A stretch of 6,757 nucleotides of DNA from Actinomycetes bacterium (GCA_023461115.1 JAEWOA010000189.1:1-6757); one strand, 5' to 3'. Positions 1-5,957 are shown, numbered from the stretch's first letter. Notes: generated from the letters alone by a model not told the origin. Numbers and translations are program-made.

Positions 1-143
1 ACGACCGGATCATCCCGCCGCAGGCCGAGCGGGCGATGGCGGCCCGGGCCGGCTCGAAGACGGTCGAGGTGGCGTCGTCACACGTGCCGATGCTCAGCCA
101 GCCGCTCAAGGTGCTGGCGCTGATCCAATCAGCGGCGAAGTAA
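1..143 (+). CDS. alpha/beta-hydrolase family protein, C-terminal fragment
   Basis: This is the last 46 codons of a gene that begins before the window. The open frame starts at base 3 and ends with TAA at 141-143. The fragment starts DRIIPPQAERAMAARAG and contains VEVASSHVPMLSQP. That is the usual end of an alpha/beta-hydrolase of the esterase/haloperoxidase-like type: an acid-bearing loop (D-x-I-x-P), a helix, a beta strand, then the catalytic His in S-H-x-P-M-x-S-Q-P, followed by a terminal helix. The His is residue 27 of the fragment. The nucleophile elbow and most of the protein are outside the window, so the substrate cannot be inferred. The gene converges on the DoxX-like gene and is followed 19 bp later by a long hairpin that may terminate both. 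Confidence 0.75.
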   Translation, partial: DRIIPPQAERAMAARAGSKTVEVASSHVPMLSQPLKVLALIQSAAK

Positions 144-162
144 GCGGAGCCCCTCCCATAGA

Positions 163-223
163 TGCGCCGATGGATGCGTGGAGTGCGCCCGTCACGGGCA
201 CATTCCGCGCATCCATCGGCGCA
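163..223. terminator. long hairpin between convergent genes, probable bidirectional terminator
   Basis: The arms 163-178 and 208-223 are perfect 16-bp inverted repeats (TGCGCCGATGGATGCG and its complement). The pairing continues inward with a few wobbles and one mismatch to a 3-nt loop at 192-194, giving a stem of about 29 bp. It lies between the stop of the + strand hydrolase gene (143) and the stop of the - strand DoxX-like gene (254), where a shared terminator is expected. There is no T-run on either side, as is common for high-GC actinobacterial terminators. The termination role is inferred from position and structure. Confidence 0.55.
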
Positions 224-253
224 CTCAGCGGGCGTTCGCGCCCGCGGGGTGGG

Positions 254-625
254 TCAGAAGGCGTTGGGGCCGAAGCGGAAGACCGCGACGACGAGCGCGA
301 GCACCAGCAGCACGACGTTGGGGACGATGAGCTGCGGCTCCTTGCGGCGCACGTGCACGATCACGGCGCCCACCATCGTCACCGCGAGGCCCGTCGCGGC
401 GATCGGGACGAGGATCGGCGCGATGCCCAGGATCGCGGGCAGCACAAGGCCCAGGCCGCCGAGCACCTCGAGCACACCGATCGTCTTGATGGCGGCGGGG
501 CTGAAGTCCTCGACCCAGGCCATGCGCTCGGCGAGCTTCTCCTTCGGCATCGTCGCCTTCAGGCCGCCCGCGGCGATGAAGAGGACGGCGAGCAGGCCGG
601 CGATGATCCAGAGGACGACGTTCAT
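254..625 (-). CDS. DoxX-like family small integral membrane protein
   Basis: The predicted protein has 123 residues and is almost entirely hydrophobic, with four membrane-spanning segments. TM1 is roughly residues 1-20 (MNVVLWIIAGLLAVLFIAAG), followed by the G-L-K turn typical of DoxX/DoxX_2 proteins and a charged loop. Three further segments lie at about 45-65, 68-93 and 100-120. No catalytic motif is visible. DoxX-like proteins are poorly characterised, and some have been linked to quinone or thiol redox stress. I chose the ATG at 623-625 because GGAG (632-635) sits 6 nt upstream. A GTG at 635-637 would add four residues but overlaps this Shine-Dalgarno. The gene is divergent from the MarR-family gene with 100 bp between them, and a dyad matching one beside marR lies 25 bp upstream of this start. 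It is therefore a likely target of that regulator. Confidence 0.8.
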   Translation of the reverse strand: MNVVLWIIAGLLAVLFIAAGGLKATMPKEKLAERMAWVEDFSPAAIKTIGVLEVLGGLGLVLPAILGIAPILVPIAATGLAVTMVGAVIVHVRRKEPQLIVPNVVLLVLALVVAVFRFGPNAF

Positions 626-631
626 GGGGGG

Positions 632-635
632 CTCC
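632..635 (-). promoter_or_regulatory. ribosome binding site of the doxX-like gene
   Basis: On the minus strand this reads GGAG, six bases (CCCCCC) before the ATG at 625-623. It supports that ATG over the in-frame GTG at 637, which would lie inside or next to this site. Confidence 0.55.
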
Positions 636-650
636 ACGGGTGGTGATTGA

Positions 651-664
651 CTTCAAGCGTGAAG
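651..664. promoter_or_regulatory. dyad operator 1 (CTTCA-N4-TGAAG), doxX side
   Basis: CTTCAAGCGTGAAG is an inverted repeat with 5-bp arms and a 4-bp centre. The same pattern recurs at 708-721. Its place over the predicted doxX transcription start makes it a plausible binding site for the adjacent MarR-family protein. The link to that regulator is inferred. Confidence 0.5.
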
Positions 665-667
665 CGA

Positions 668-697
668 ACAGTAGGCATGGATAACTTCACGATGCAA
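668..697 (-). promoter_or_regulatory. candidate promoter of the doxX-like gene
   Basis: On the minus strand TTGCAT (697-692) is followed, after an 18-bp spacer, by TACTGT (673-668), which fits a -35/-10 pair with the TAnnnT -10 core. Transcription would start near 661, inside the dyad at 651-664, where a bound repressor would block initiation. The call rests on motif match and position only. Confidence 0.4.
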
Positions 698-707
698 GTC
701 ATGCGGG

Positions 708-721
708 CTTCACGGCTGAAG
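708..721. promoter_or_regulatory. dyad operator 2 (CTTCA-N4-TGAAG), marR side
   Basis: CTTCACGGCTGAAG has the same 5-4-5 dyad as 651-664, with centres 57 bp apart. It ends 4 bp before the first possible start codon of the MarR-family gene, as expected for autoregulation. A degenerate third copy, CTTCACGATGCAAG, lies between them at 685-698. Confidence 0.5.
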
Positions 722-725
722 TAAT

Positions 726-1232
726 GTGAGCGACATGGCAGCCGAGCCCCGATGGTTGACGCCCGACGAACGGCAGGCCTGGATGGCCCTCACGGCCGTG
801 CTCGTCAAACTGCCCTCGGCGCTCGAGTCGCAGTTGCAGAAGGACGCCGGCCTGAGCTTCTTCGAGTACGGCGTGCTCGCCGTCCTCTCCGAGTCGCCGG
901 GGCGGACCCGGCGAATGAGCGAGCTGGCCGCGCTGGCCGAGGGCTCGCTTCCCCGGCTCTCCCAGGTGGCCGCTCGGCTCGAGAAGCGCGGGCTCGTCGA
1001 GCGCAGCCCCGACCCGACTGACGGCCGCTACACGCTCGCGCACCTGACCGACGCGGGCTGGGACACGATCACCGCGGCGGCGCCGGGCCACGTCGCCGAG
1101 GTGCGCCGGCTCGTCGTCGACCCGCTCACCCAAGCCCAGGTCAGGCAGCTCACGGAGATCGGCCACCGAATCATGCGGTCGATCGACCCCGACGACGCCT
1201 GCCTTCGGCCCGCGTCCTTCCCGACCGACTGA
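726..1232 (+). CDS. MarR-family winged-helix transcriptional regulator
   Basis: The predicted protein has 168 residues and the standard MarR layout. An N-terminal helix (about 15-40) and a C-terminal helix pair (about 118-152) should form the dimer interface. They flank a winged helix-turn-helix. The segment MSELAALAEGSLPRLSQVAA (64-83) covers the HTH, with the recognition helix running into ARLEKRGLVER. The wing carries the family signature D-P-T-D-G-R (96-101), followed by LTDAG. MarR proteins bind short palindromes as dimers and usually repress themselves and a divergent gene. Here the divergent gene is the DoxX-like one, and CTTCA-N4-TGAAG dyads lie near both starts. The inducer is unknown. 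The start is uncertain: GTG at 726 or ATG at 735, a difference of three residues. The gene ends at TGA 1230-1232, just before a strong hairpin. Confidence 0.88.
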   Translation: MSDMAAEPRWLTPDERQAWMALTAVLVKLPSALESQLQKDAGLSFFEYGVLAVLSESPGRTRRMSELAALAEGSLPRLSQVAARLEKRGLVERSPDPTDGRYTLAHLTDAGWDTITAAAPGHVAEVRRLVVDPLTQAQVRQLTEIGHRIMRSIDPDDACLRPASFPTD

Positions 1233-1238
1233 CGACGA

Positions 1239-1284
1239 ACGAACGGGCCCGGCGCGCGTCACGCGGCGCGCCCGGCCCGTTCGT
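1239..1284. terminator. GC-rich hairpin between convergent marR and nrdF, probable bidirectional terminator
   Basis: Arms 1239-1257 and 1266-1284 pair over 19 bp with a single C-C mismatch (1250/1273) and an 8-nt loop at 1258-1265. The hairpin starts 7 bp after the MarR stop and lies 17 bp beyond the nrdF stop on the other strand. There is no T-run. The position between two convergent genes supports a shared terminator, which would also end the nrd operon transcript. Confidence 0.65.
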
Positions 1285-1300
1285 CAAAGCTGGCCGAGCC

Positions 1301-2281
1301 TCAGAAGTCCCAGTCGTCGTCTTCCGTGTTGACGGCCTTGCCGATCACGTACGACGAGCCGGACCCCGAGAAGAAGTCGTGGTTCTCGTCGGCGTTGGGC
1401 GACAGGGCCGAGAGGATCGCCGGGTTGACGTCGGTCTCGTCGCGTGGGAACAGCGCCTCGTAGCCCAGGTTCATGAGGGCCTTGTTGGCGTTGTAGCGCA
1501 GGAACTTCTTGACGTCCTCGGTCAGGCCGACGCCGTCGTAGAGGTCCTGCGTGTACTCCACCTCGTTGTCGTAGAGCTCGAAGAGCAGCTCGAAGGTGTA
1601 GTCCTTGAGCTCGACGCGCTCGGCCTCCGTCAGCTTCTCCAAGCCCTTCTGGTACTTGTAGCCGATGTAGTACCCGTGCACCGCCTCGTCGCGGATGATC
1701 AGGCGGATCAGGTCGGCCGTGTTGGTGAGCTTGGCGCGGCTGGACCAGTACATGGGCAGGTAGAAGCCGGAGTAGAAGAGGAACGACTCGAGCAGCGTGC
1801 TCGCGACCTTCCGCTTCAGCGGCGAGTCGCCCTTGTAGTACTCCATGACGATCTCGGCCTTGCGCTGGAGGTTGGGGTTCTCCTCCGACCACCGGAACGC
1901 CTCGTCGATCTCCTTGGTGGAGCACAGCGTCGAGAAGATCGAGCTGTACGACTTGGCGTGCACCGACTCCATGAACGCGATGTTCGTGTAGACGGCCTCC
2001 TCGTGCGGCGTGATCGCGTCCGGGATGAGCGACACCGCGCCGACCGTGCCCTGGATGGTGTCCAGCAGCGTGAGCCCGGTGAAGACGCGCATCGTGAGCG
2101 TCTTCTCCTGCTCGGTCAGCGTGGCCCACGACTGGATGTCGTTGGACACCGGGACCTTCTCCGGCAGCCAGAAGTTGCCGACCAGGCGGTCCCAGACCTC
2201 GGCGTCCTTCTCGTCCTCGAGCCGGTTCCAGTTGATCGCCGACACGCGGTCGATCAGCTTCAGCTTCCCCGTGGGGGTCAT
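1301..2281 (-). CDS. nrdF: class Ib ribonucleoside-diphosphate reductase, radical-bearing beta subunit NrdF
   Basis: The 326-residue protein is full length for NrdF. It is a ferritin-like helical protein that holds the dimetal/tyrosyl-radical cofactor starting each NDP reduction in NrdE. All ligands are visible: D74, E105, H108, E165, E199 and H202, with the radical tyrosine at Y112 in E-S-V-H-A-K-S-Y. These are uniformly offset by 7 from the usual E. coli NrdF numbering. The C-terminal tail TEDDDWDF is the segment that docks onto NrdE. In this class the cofactor is normally dimanganese, formed with help from NrdI, which is encoded two genes upstream. The ATG at 2281-2279 overlaps the stop of the preceding endonuclease gene as ATGA, and AGGGAG lies 7 nt upstream inside that gene. 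The start fits the conserved N-terminal block KLKLIDRVSAINWNR. This is the last gene of the operon, followed by a hairpin at 1239-1284. Confidence 0.98.
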   Translation of the reverse strand: MTPTGKLKLIDRVSAINWNRLEDEKDAEVWDRLVGNFWLPEKVPVSNDIQSWATLTEQEKTLTMRVFTGLTLLDTIQGTVGAVSLIPDAITPHEEAVYTNIAFMESVHAKSYSSIFSTLCSTKEIDEAFRWSEENPNLQRKAEIVMEYYKGDSPLKRKVASTLLESFLFYSGFYLPMYWSSRAKLTNTADLIRLIIRDEAVHGYYIGYKYQKGLEKLTEAERVELKDYTFELLFELYDNEVEYTQDLYDGVGLTEDVKKFLRYNANKALMNLGYEALFPRDETDVNPAILSALSPNADENHDFFSGSGSSYVIGKAVNTEDDDWDF

Positions 2282-3081
2282 CCTTCATCTCCCTGAAGTA
2301 CGAGCAAAGCGAAGTGCCGCTCGACGATCGTGTCGCAGAACCCGCACCGCGGGCTCCACGCACCCTTGTTCGTGTGATATCTCGTGTGAGCGCTGCGCCA
2401 GCTCGACGGCATGGGGCGGCCCTGGCGGGCAGCCGACATCTTGGCGCGCGTCTCGGCGCTCGCCGACTTGCCGAAGTTCGGATTGCCAGCGCCCGTGCGT
2501 GCTTCGGAGAGCGCCCGGCGCGCCTCGTCACTCATCGTGTGACCGAAACCCGGGTGCTGGGGTCCGTACCTGCCGTAGTTCGGGTTGTCGGGTCCGACGT
2601 TCGTGCCAGCGCGGCTCTCGGACCACCGGGCGCGCTGCTCCTCGCTGTGCTTCTTGCCGTGGAACGGGTTGAGGGCCCCTGGGCGGCTTACCCCCGGTCG
2701 TCCCGTCGACCTGACACGCGCTGCCTCGCGCTGCTCCGCAGTCCACACGACGCCCGTCGGCCCGATGCCGCCGTCTGACAGGTTCAGGAGGCGGTCTCCC
2801 ATCTGTCGGCGCTTGGCGATCCATCGAATCTCAGCAGCGCCGAGGTCGTCACGGCTCGTCACGACCTCCTCCAGGAGATCGGCCTGCACCGATTCGGCTC
2901 CGTGCTTGCGCAACCAGTCGTAGAAAGGCGTTCGCCGACCCCTACGCGCCGATCCGACGTGCTGGGCAAAACGGCGAGCCACGGTCGACTCGGTCAGCCC
3001 GATGTATCGGTACTCATCCGACGTCGCGAGGCGGATGCCGTAGATGCGCCCGACGACCGGAGCTTCGTTCGCCTCAGACAT
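2278..3081 (-). CDS. free-standing GIY-YIG homing-endonuclease-like protein with NUMOD3-type repeats
   Basis: The intact protein has 267 residues. The N-terminal GIY-YIG nuclease domain spans about 10-105. Its first motif is R-I-Y (12-14) in place of G-I-Y, followed by Y-I-G (26-28), R37 with H41 in R-x3-H, the probable metal-binding glutamate E84 in A-E-I-R-W-I, and LLNLSDGG closing the domain. A DNA-binding region follows, with three 22-residue NUMOD3-like repeats at 138-159, 176-197 and 200-221. They share (N/H)-P-x-x-G ... S-x-E-x-R ... S-x-x-R-x-G. A half-repeat lies at 113-127. The C-terminus has H232-x3-H236-x9-C246-x2-C249, a possible zinc site. This architecture is typical of phage-type homing endonucleases, which cut an allele lacking the insert and copy themselves into it. 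The gene sits in the operon 15 bp after nrdE and overlaps nrdF by 4 bp. Its Shine-Dalgarno is weak (GAGG, 13 nt away, overlapping the nrdE stop). I see no intron or intein features. Nuclease activity and target are inferred. Confidence 0.88.
   Translation of the reverse strand: MSEANEAPVVGRIYGIRLATSDEYRYIGLTESTVARRFAQHVGSARRGRRTPFYDWLRKHGAESVQADLLEEVVTSRDDLGAAEIRWIAKRRQMGDRLLNLSDGGIGPTGVVWTAEQREAARVRSTGRPGVSRPGALNPFHGKKHSEEQRARWSESRAGTNVGPDNPNYGRYGPQHPGFGHTMSDEARRALSEARTGAGNPNFGKSASAETRAKMSAARQGRPMPSSWRSAHTRYHTNKGAWSPRCGFCDTIVERHFALLVLQGDEG
2289..2294 (-). promoter_or_regulatory. ribosome binding site of nrdF, inside the endonuclease gene
   Basis: On the minus strand this reads AGGGAG, 7 nt before the nrdF ATG. 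It is encoded by the last codons (L-Q-G-D-E-G) of the upstream endonuclease gene. It sits in the loop of a small dyad, CTTCA (2298-2294) and TGAAG (2287-2283). nrdF thus has its own strong Shine-Dalgarno in addition to the ATGA overlap. Confidence 0.65.
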
Positions 3082-3096
3082 GTCCGCGCACCGACC

Positions 3097-5244
3097 TCAC
3101 AGCATGCAGGAAACGCAATTCTCCACCTCAGTCCCCTCGAGGGCGAGCTGGCGCAGGCGGATGTAGTAGATCGTCTTGATGCCCTTCTTCCAGGCGTAGA
3201 TCTGCGCCTTGTTGAGGTCACGGGTGGTGGCCGTGTCCTTGAAGAAGAGGGTCAGCGACAGGCCCTGGTCCACGTGCTGCGTGGCCTCGGCGTAGGTGTC
3301 GATGATCTTCTCGTAGCCGATCTCGTACGCGTCCTGGTAGTACTCCAGGTTGTCGTTCGTCATGAACGGCGCCGGATAGTAGACGCGGCCGATCTTGCCT
3401 TCCTTGCGGATCTCGATCTTCGACGCGATCGGGTGGATCGAGCTCGTCGAGTGGTTGATGTACGAGATCGAGCCGGTCGGCGGGACCGCCTGCAGGTTCT
3501 GGTTGTACAGGCCGTGCTCCTTGACGAGCGCGGCGAGCGCGCGCCAGTCGTCCTGCGACGGGATGTGCACGCCTGCGTCCGCGAAGAGCGCGCGGATGCG
3601 CTCGGTGCGCGGCGCCCACTCCTTCTCCGTGTACTTCTCGAAGTACTCGCCCGACGCGTACTTGGAGTCCTCGAACCCGTAGAACGCCTGCTTGCGCTCC
3701 TGCGCGAGCAGGTTGGACGCGCGGATCGCGTGGTACGCGACCGTGTAGAAGTAGATGTTCGTGAAGTCGAGGCCCTCGTCGGAGCCGTAGAAGATCCGCT
3801 CGCGGGCCAGGTAGCCGTGCAGGTTCATCTGGCCCAGGCCGATCGCGTGGCCGCCGCGGTTGGCGCGCTTGACCGACGGCACCGACTCGATGTCCGTTTG
3901 GTCGGAGACCGCCGTGAGCGCGCGGATCGCCGTCTCCACGGACTTGCCGAAGTCCGGCGAGTCCATCGACAGCGCGATGTTCATCGAGCCCAGGTTGCAG
4001 GAGATGTCGCGCCCGACGTGCGAGTACGACAGGTCCTCGTTGAACGTCGACGGAGTCGAGACCTGCAGGATCTCCGAGCACAGGTTCGAATGCGTGATCT
4101 TGCCCTTGATCGGGTTCGCGCGGTTGACCGTGTCCTCGAACATCACGTACGGGTAGCCGGACTCGAACTGCAGCTCCGCGAGCGTCTGGAAGAACTCGCG
4201 CGCGTTGATCTTGGTCTTGCGGATCTGCGCGTTGTCGACCATCTCGTAGTACTTCTCGGTGACGTTCACGTCGGCGAACGGCACACCGTAGACGCGCTCG
4301 ACGTCGTACGGCGAGAACAGGTACATCGGCTCGTTCTTCTTGGCGAGCTCGAACGTGATGTCCGGGATCACGACGCCGAGCGACAGCGTCTTGATGCGGA
4401 TCTTCTCGTCGGCGTTCTCACGCTTGGTGTCGAGGAACCGGTAGATGTCCGGGTGGTGCGCGTGCAGGTACACCGCGCCGGCGCCCTGGCGCGCGCCCAG
4501 CTGGTTGGCGTAGGAGAAGGAGTCCTCGAGCAGCTTCATCACGGGGATGACGCCGGAGCTCTGGTTCTCGATGTGCTTGATGGGGGCGCCGTGCTCGCGC
4601 ACATTCGACAGCAGGAGCGCCACGCCGCCGCCGCGCTTGGAGAGCTGCAGCGCGGAGTTGATGCCGCGCGCGATCGACTCCATGTTGTCCTCGATGCGCA
4701 GCAGGAAGCAGGACACGGGCTCGCCGCGCTGCGCCTTGCCGAGGTTGAGGAACGTGGGCGTCGCCGGCTGGAACCGACCCGAGACGATCTCGTCGACGAG
4801 CGAGAGCGCGAAGCTCTCGTCGCCCTCGGCGAGGCTCAGGGCCACCATGCACACGCGGTCCTCGAAGCGCTCCAGGTAGCGCTTCCCGTCGAACGTCTTC
4901 AGCGTGTACGACGTGTAGTACTTGAACGCGCCCAGGAACGTCTGGAACCGGAACTTCTTGGAATACGCGTACTGGAAGAGCGTCTTGATGAACGCGCGGT
5001 CGTACTGCGCGAGCACGGCCGGGTCGTAGTACTTGTTCTCGACGAGGTAGTCGAGCTTCTCGTCCAGGTCGTGGAAGAAGACCGTGTTCTGGTTGACGTG
5101 CTGCAAGAAGTACGCGCGCGCCGCCTCACGGTCCTTGTCGAACTGGATCTCCCCGTCCTTGCCATACAGGTTCAGCATGGCGTTGAGGGCGTGGTAGTCC
5201 AGGCCCGTCAGGTCTACGCGGGTATCTGCGACTGTCGCTGCCAA
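3097..5244 (-). CDS. nrdE: class Ib ribonucleoside-diphosphate reductase, catalytic alpha subunit NrdE
   Basis: The 715-residue protein is the usual NrdE size, with no intein and no N-terminal ATP-cone, as expected for class Ib. It reduces NDPs to dNDPs. Visible active-site parts are C179 (PVSCFLL) and C416 (DISCNLGSMN) as the redox pair, and N387-x-C389-x-E391 in HSNLCSEI with the thiyl-radical cysteine. Y693-Y694 lie on the radical-transfer path. The C-terminal pair C710/C713 in ENCVSCML passes electrons from NrdH. The start is read as TTG at 5244. An in-frame TGA lies six codons upstream (5262-5260), and no ATG, GTG or TTG occurs between this TTG and the ATG at residue 23. The actinobacterial block DYHALNAMLNLY would be lost if that ATG were used. 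A GGGA stretch lies 5 nt before the TTG. The gene overlaps the end of nrdI by 31 bp, which suggests translational coupling. Confidence 0.98.
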   Translation of the reverse strand: MAATVADTRVDLTGLDYHALNAMLNLYGKDGEIQFDKDREAARAYFLQHVNQNTVFFHDLDEKLDYLVENKYYDPAVLAQYDRAFIKTLFQYAYSKKFRFQTFLGAFKYYTSYTLKTFDGKRYLERFEDRVCMVALSLAEGDESFALSLVDEIVSGRFQPATPTFLNLGKAQRGEPVSCFLLRIEDNMESIARGINSALQLSKRGGGVALLLSNVREHGAPIKHIENQSSGVIPVMKLLEDSFSYANQLGARQGAGAVYLHAHHPDIYRFLDTKRENADEKIRIKTLSLGVVIPDITFELAKKNEPMYLFSPYDVERVYGVPFADVNVTEKYYEMVDNAQIRKTKINAREFFQTLAELQFESGYPYVMFEDTVNRANPIKGKITHSNLCSEILQVSTPSTFNEDLSYSHVGRDISCNLGSMNIALSMDSPDFGKSVETAIRALTAVSDQTDIESVPSVKRANRGGHAIGLGQMNLHGYLARERIFYGSDEGLDFTNIYFYTVAYHAIRASNLLAQERKQAFYGFEDSKYASGEYFEKYTEKEWAPRTERIRALFADAGVHIPSQDDWRALAALVKEHGLYNQNLQAVPPTGSISYINHSTSSIHPIASKIEIRKEGKIGRVYYPAPFMTNDNLEYYQDAYEIGYEKIIDTYAEATQHVDQGLSLTLFFKDTATTRDLNKAQIYAWKKGIKTIYYIRLRQLALEGTEVENCVSCML

Positions 5245-5630
5245 AATCGTCCCAATCCCTCACGGACGCGGTTGACGTCCTCAGTGGTTCCCATCAGCTC
5301 GAAGCCGTACAGGTAGGGGACGCGGCACTTGGCCGCGATGATGTCCCCCGCGATGCAGTAGGCCTCGCCGAAGTTCGTGTTTCCCGCGGCGATGACGCCG
5401 CGGATGAGCGCGCGGTTGTCCTCGTCGTTGAGGAACTTGATGACTTGCCGGGGTACCGCGCCGCCCTCGTTGCCGCCGCCGTAGGTCGGCACGACGAGAA
5501 CGTACGGCTCGGCGACCCGCAGGAACGGGTCACCGGGCCGCAGCGGGATCCGCTGGGCCGGCAGCCCGAGCTTCTCCATGAAGCGGTGCGTGTTGTTCGA
5601 CGCCGACGAGAAATAGACCAACGAGGTCAT
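5214..5630 (-). CDS. nrdI: NrdI, flavodoxin-like activator of class Ib RNR
   Basis: The 138-residue protein is of standard NrdI length. NrdI is a small FMN protein that supplies the oxidant used to build the Mn(III)2-tyrosyl radical in NrdF. The phosphate-binding loop is YFSSASNNTHRF (6-17). Flavin-contacting loops are PTYGGGNEGGAVP (48-60) and AGNTNFGEAYCIAG (82-95), and the conserved FELMGT closes the fold (110-115). The ATG at 5630-5628 is well supported by GAGGGGGA (5636-5643) 5 nt upstream. The gene is separated from nrdH by 78 bp that contain a small hairpin, and its last 31 bp overlap nrdE. The stop is TAG at 5216-5214. Nothing appears truncated. Confidence 0.97.
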   Translation of the reverse strand: MTSLVYFSSASNNTHRFMEKLGLPAQRIPLRPGDPFLRVAEPYVLVVPTYGGGNEGGAVPRQVIKFLNDEDNRALIRGVIAAGNTNFGEAYCIAGDIIAAKCRVPYLYGFELMGTTEDVNRVREGLGRFWQRQSQIPA

Positions 5631-5668
5631 CGCGGTCCCCCTCGGGTCGAACGTTGCTGCGAAGGTGT

Positions 5669-5691
5669 GCGGCCGGTCTGGAGCCGGCCGC
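5669..5691. other. intercistronic hairpin between nrdH and nrdI
   Basis: The arms GCGGCCGG (5669-5676) and CCGGCCGC (5684-5691) pair perfectly over 8 bp around a 7-nt loop, within the 78-bp nrdH-nrdI gap. It could adjust mRNA stability or partial termination so that nrdH is made in excess of the rest. No T-run follows, and GC-rich sequence can form such stems by chance. Function is not shown. Confidence 0.35.
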
Positions 5692-5708
5692 GTGGCGCGG
5701 GGAGCGCG

Positions 5709-5951
5709 TCAGGCGACGGTGGCGAGGCGCTCCGCGAGCGCCTTGATGCGGTCCGGGCGGTAGCCCGACCAGTGGTCGCCGTCGACGATGACGACCGGGG
5801 CCTGGAGGTGGCCGAGCGACATGACGTAGTCACGCGCGTCGGCGTCCTCGGAGATGTCGACGACGGTGTACTCCGCGCCCAGCTTGTCGAGCGCGCGGTA
5901 GGTCGCGTTGCACTGCACGCACGCCGGCTTGCTGTAGACCGTGATCGCCAT
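5709..5951 (-). CDS. nrdH: NrdH, glutaredoxin-like electron donor for NrdE
   Basis: From the chosen start the protein has 80 residues, the normal NrdH size. It has a thioredoxin fold with the redox pair C11-V-Q-C14 in YSKPACVQC, the cis-proline at P52 (QAPVV), and the NrdH hallmark W61-S-G-Y-R-P-D67, which separates NrdH from true glutaredoxins. It is reduced by thioredoxin reductase and in turn reduces the C-terminal cysteines of NrdE. I chose the ATG at 5951-5949, giving MAITVYSKPAC, because GGGGGAG (5958-5964) lies 6 nt upstream of it. The ATG two codons earlier (5957) would directly abut this Shine-Dalgarno. This is the first gene of the operon, about 75 bp downstream of two NrdR-box-like sites. 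Confidence 0.96.
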   Translation of the reverse strand: MAITVYSKPACVQCNATYRALDKLGAEYTVVDISEDADARDYVMSLGHLQAPVVIVDGDHWSGYRPDRIKALAERLATVA

Positions 5952-5957
5952 CTTCAT

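Noticed and set aside
170..656. Alternative frames over the DoxX-like gene (162-650 +, 225-656 -)
   Set aside because: Their compositions are charged and low complexity, whereas the 254-625 minus-strand frame encodes a coherent four-helix membrane protein with a proper Shine-Dalgarno.
1284..2531. A 415-codon minus-strand open frame overlapping nrdF and the endonuclease in another frame
   Set aside because: It is rich in R, A, G and H without domains, while the overlapping frames encode clear NrdF and GIY-YIG proteins.
2278..3100. Direct repeats or a target-site duplication flanking the endonuclease gene, as for a transposon
   Set aside because: No matching flanking repeat is visible by eye, and the protein is not a transposase. 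Homing would leave none.
3097..5244. Intein or intron inside nrdE, prompted by the neighbouring endonuclease
   Set aside because: NrdE is a continuous 715 residues with every block in order and at normal spacing, and the endonuclease lies outside both coding sequences.
2902..5316. An 804-codon open frame on the + strand opposite nrdE, plus a 305-codon one at 1379-2296 opposite nrdF
   Set aside because: Both mirror well-supported nrd genes, have extreme V/R/L/D/E composition and no recognisable motif. Long antisense open frames are a normal by-product of GC-rich codon use.
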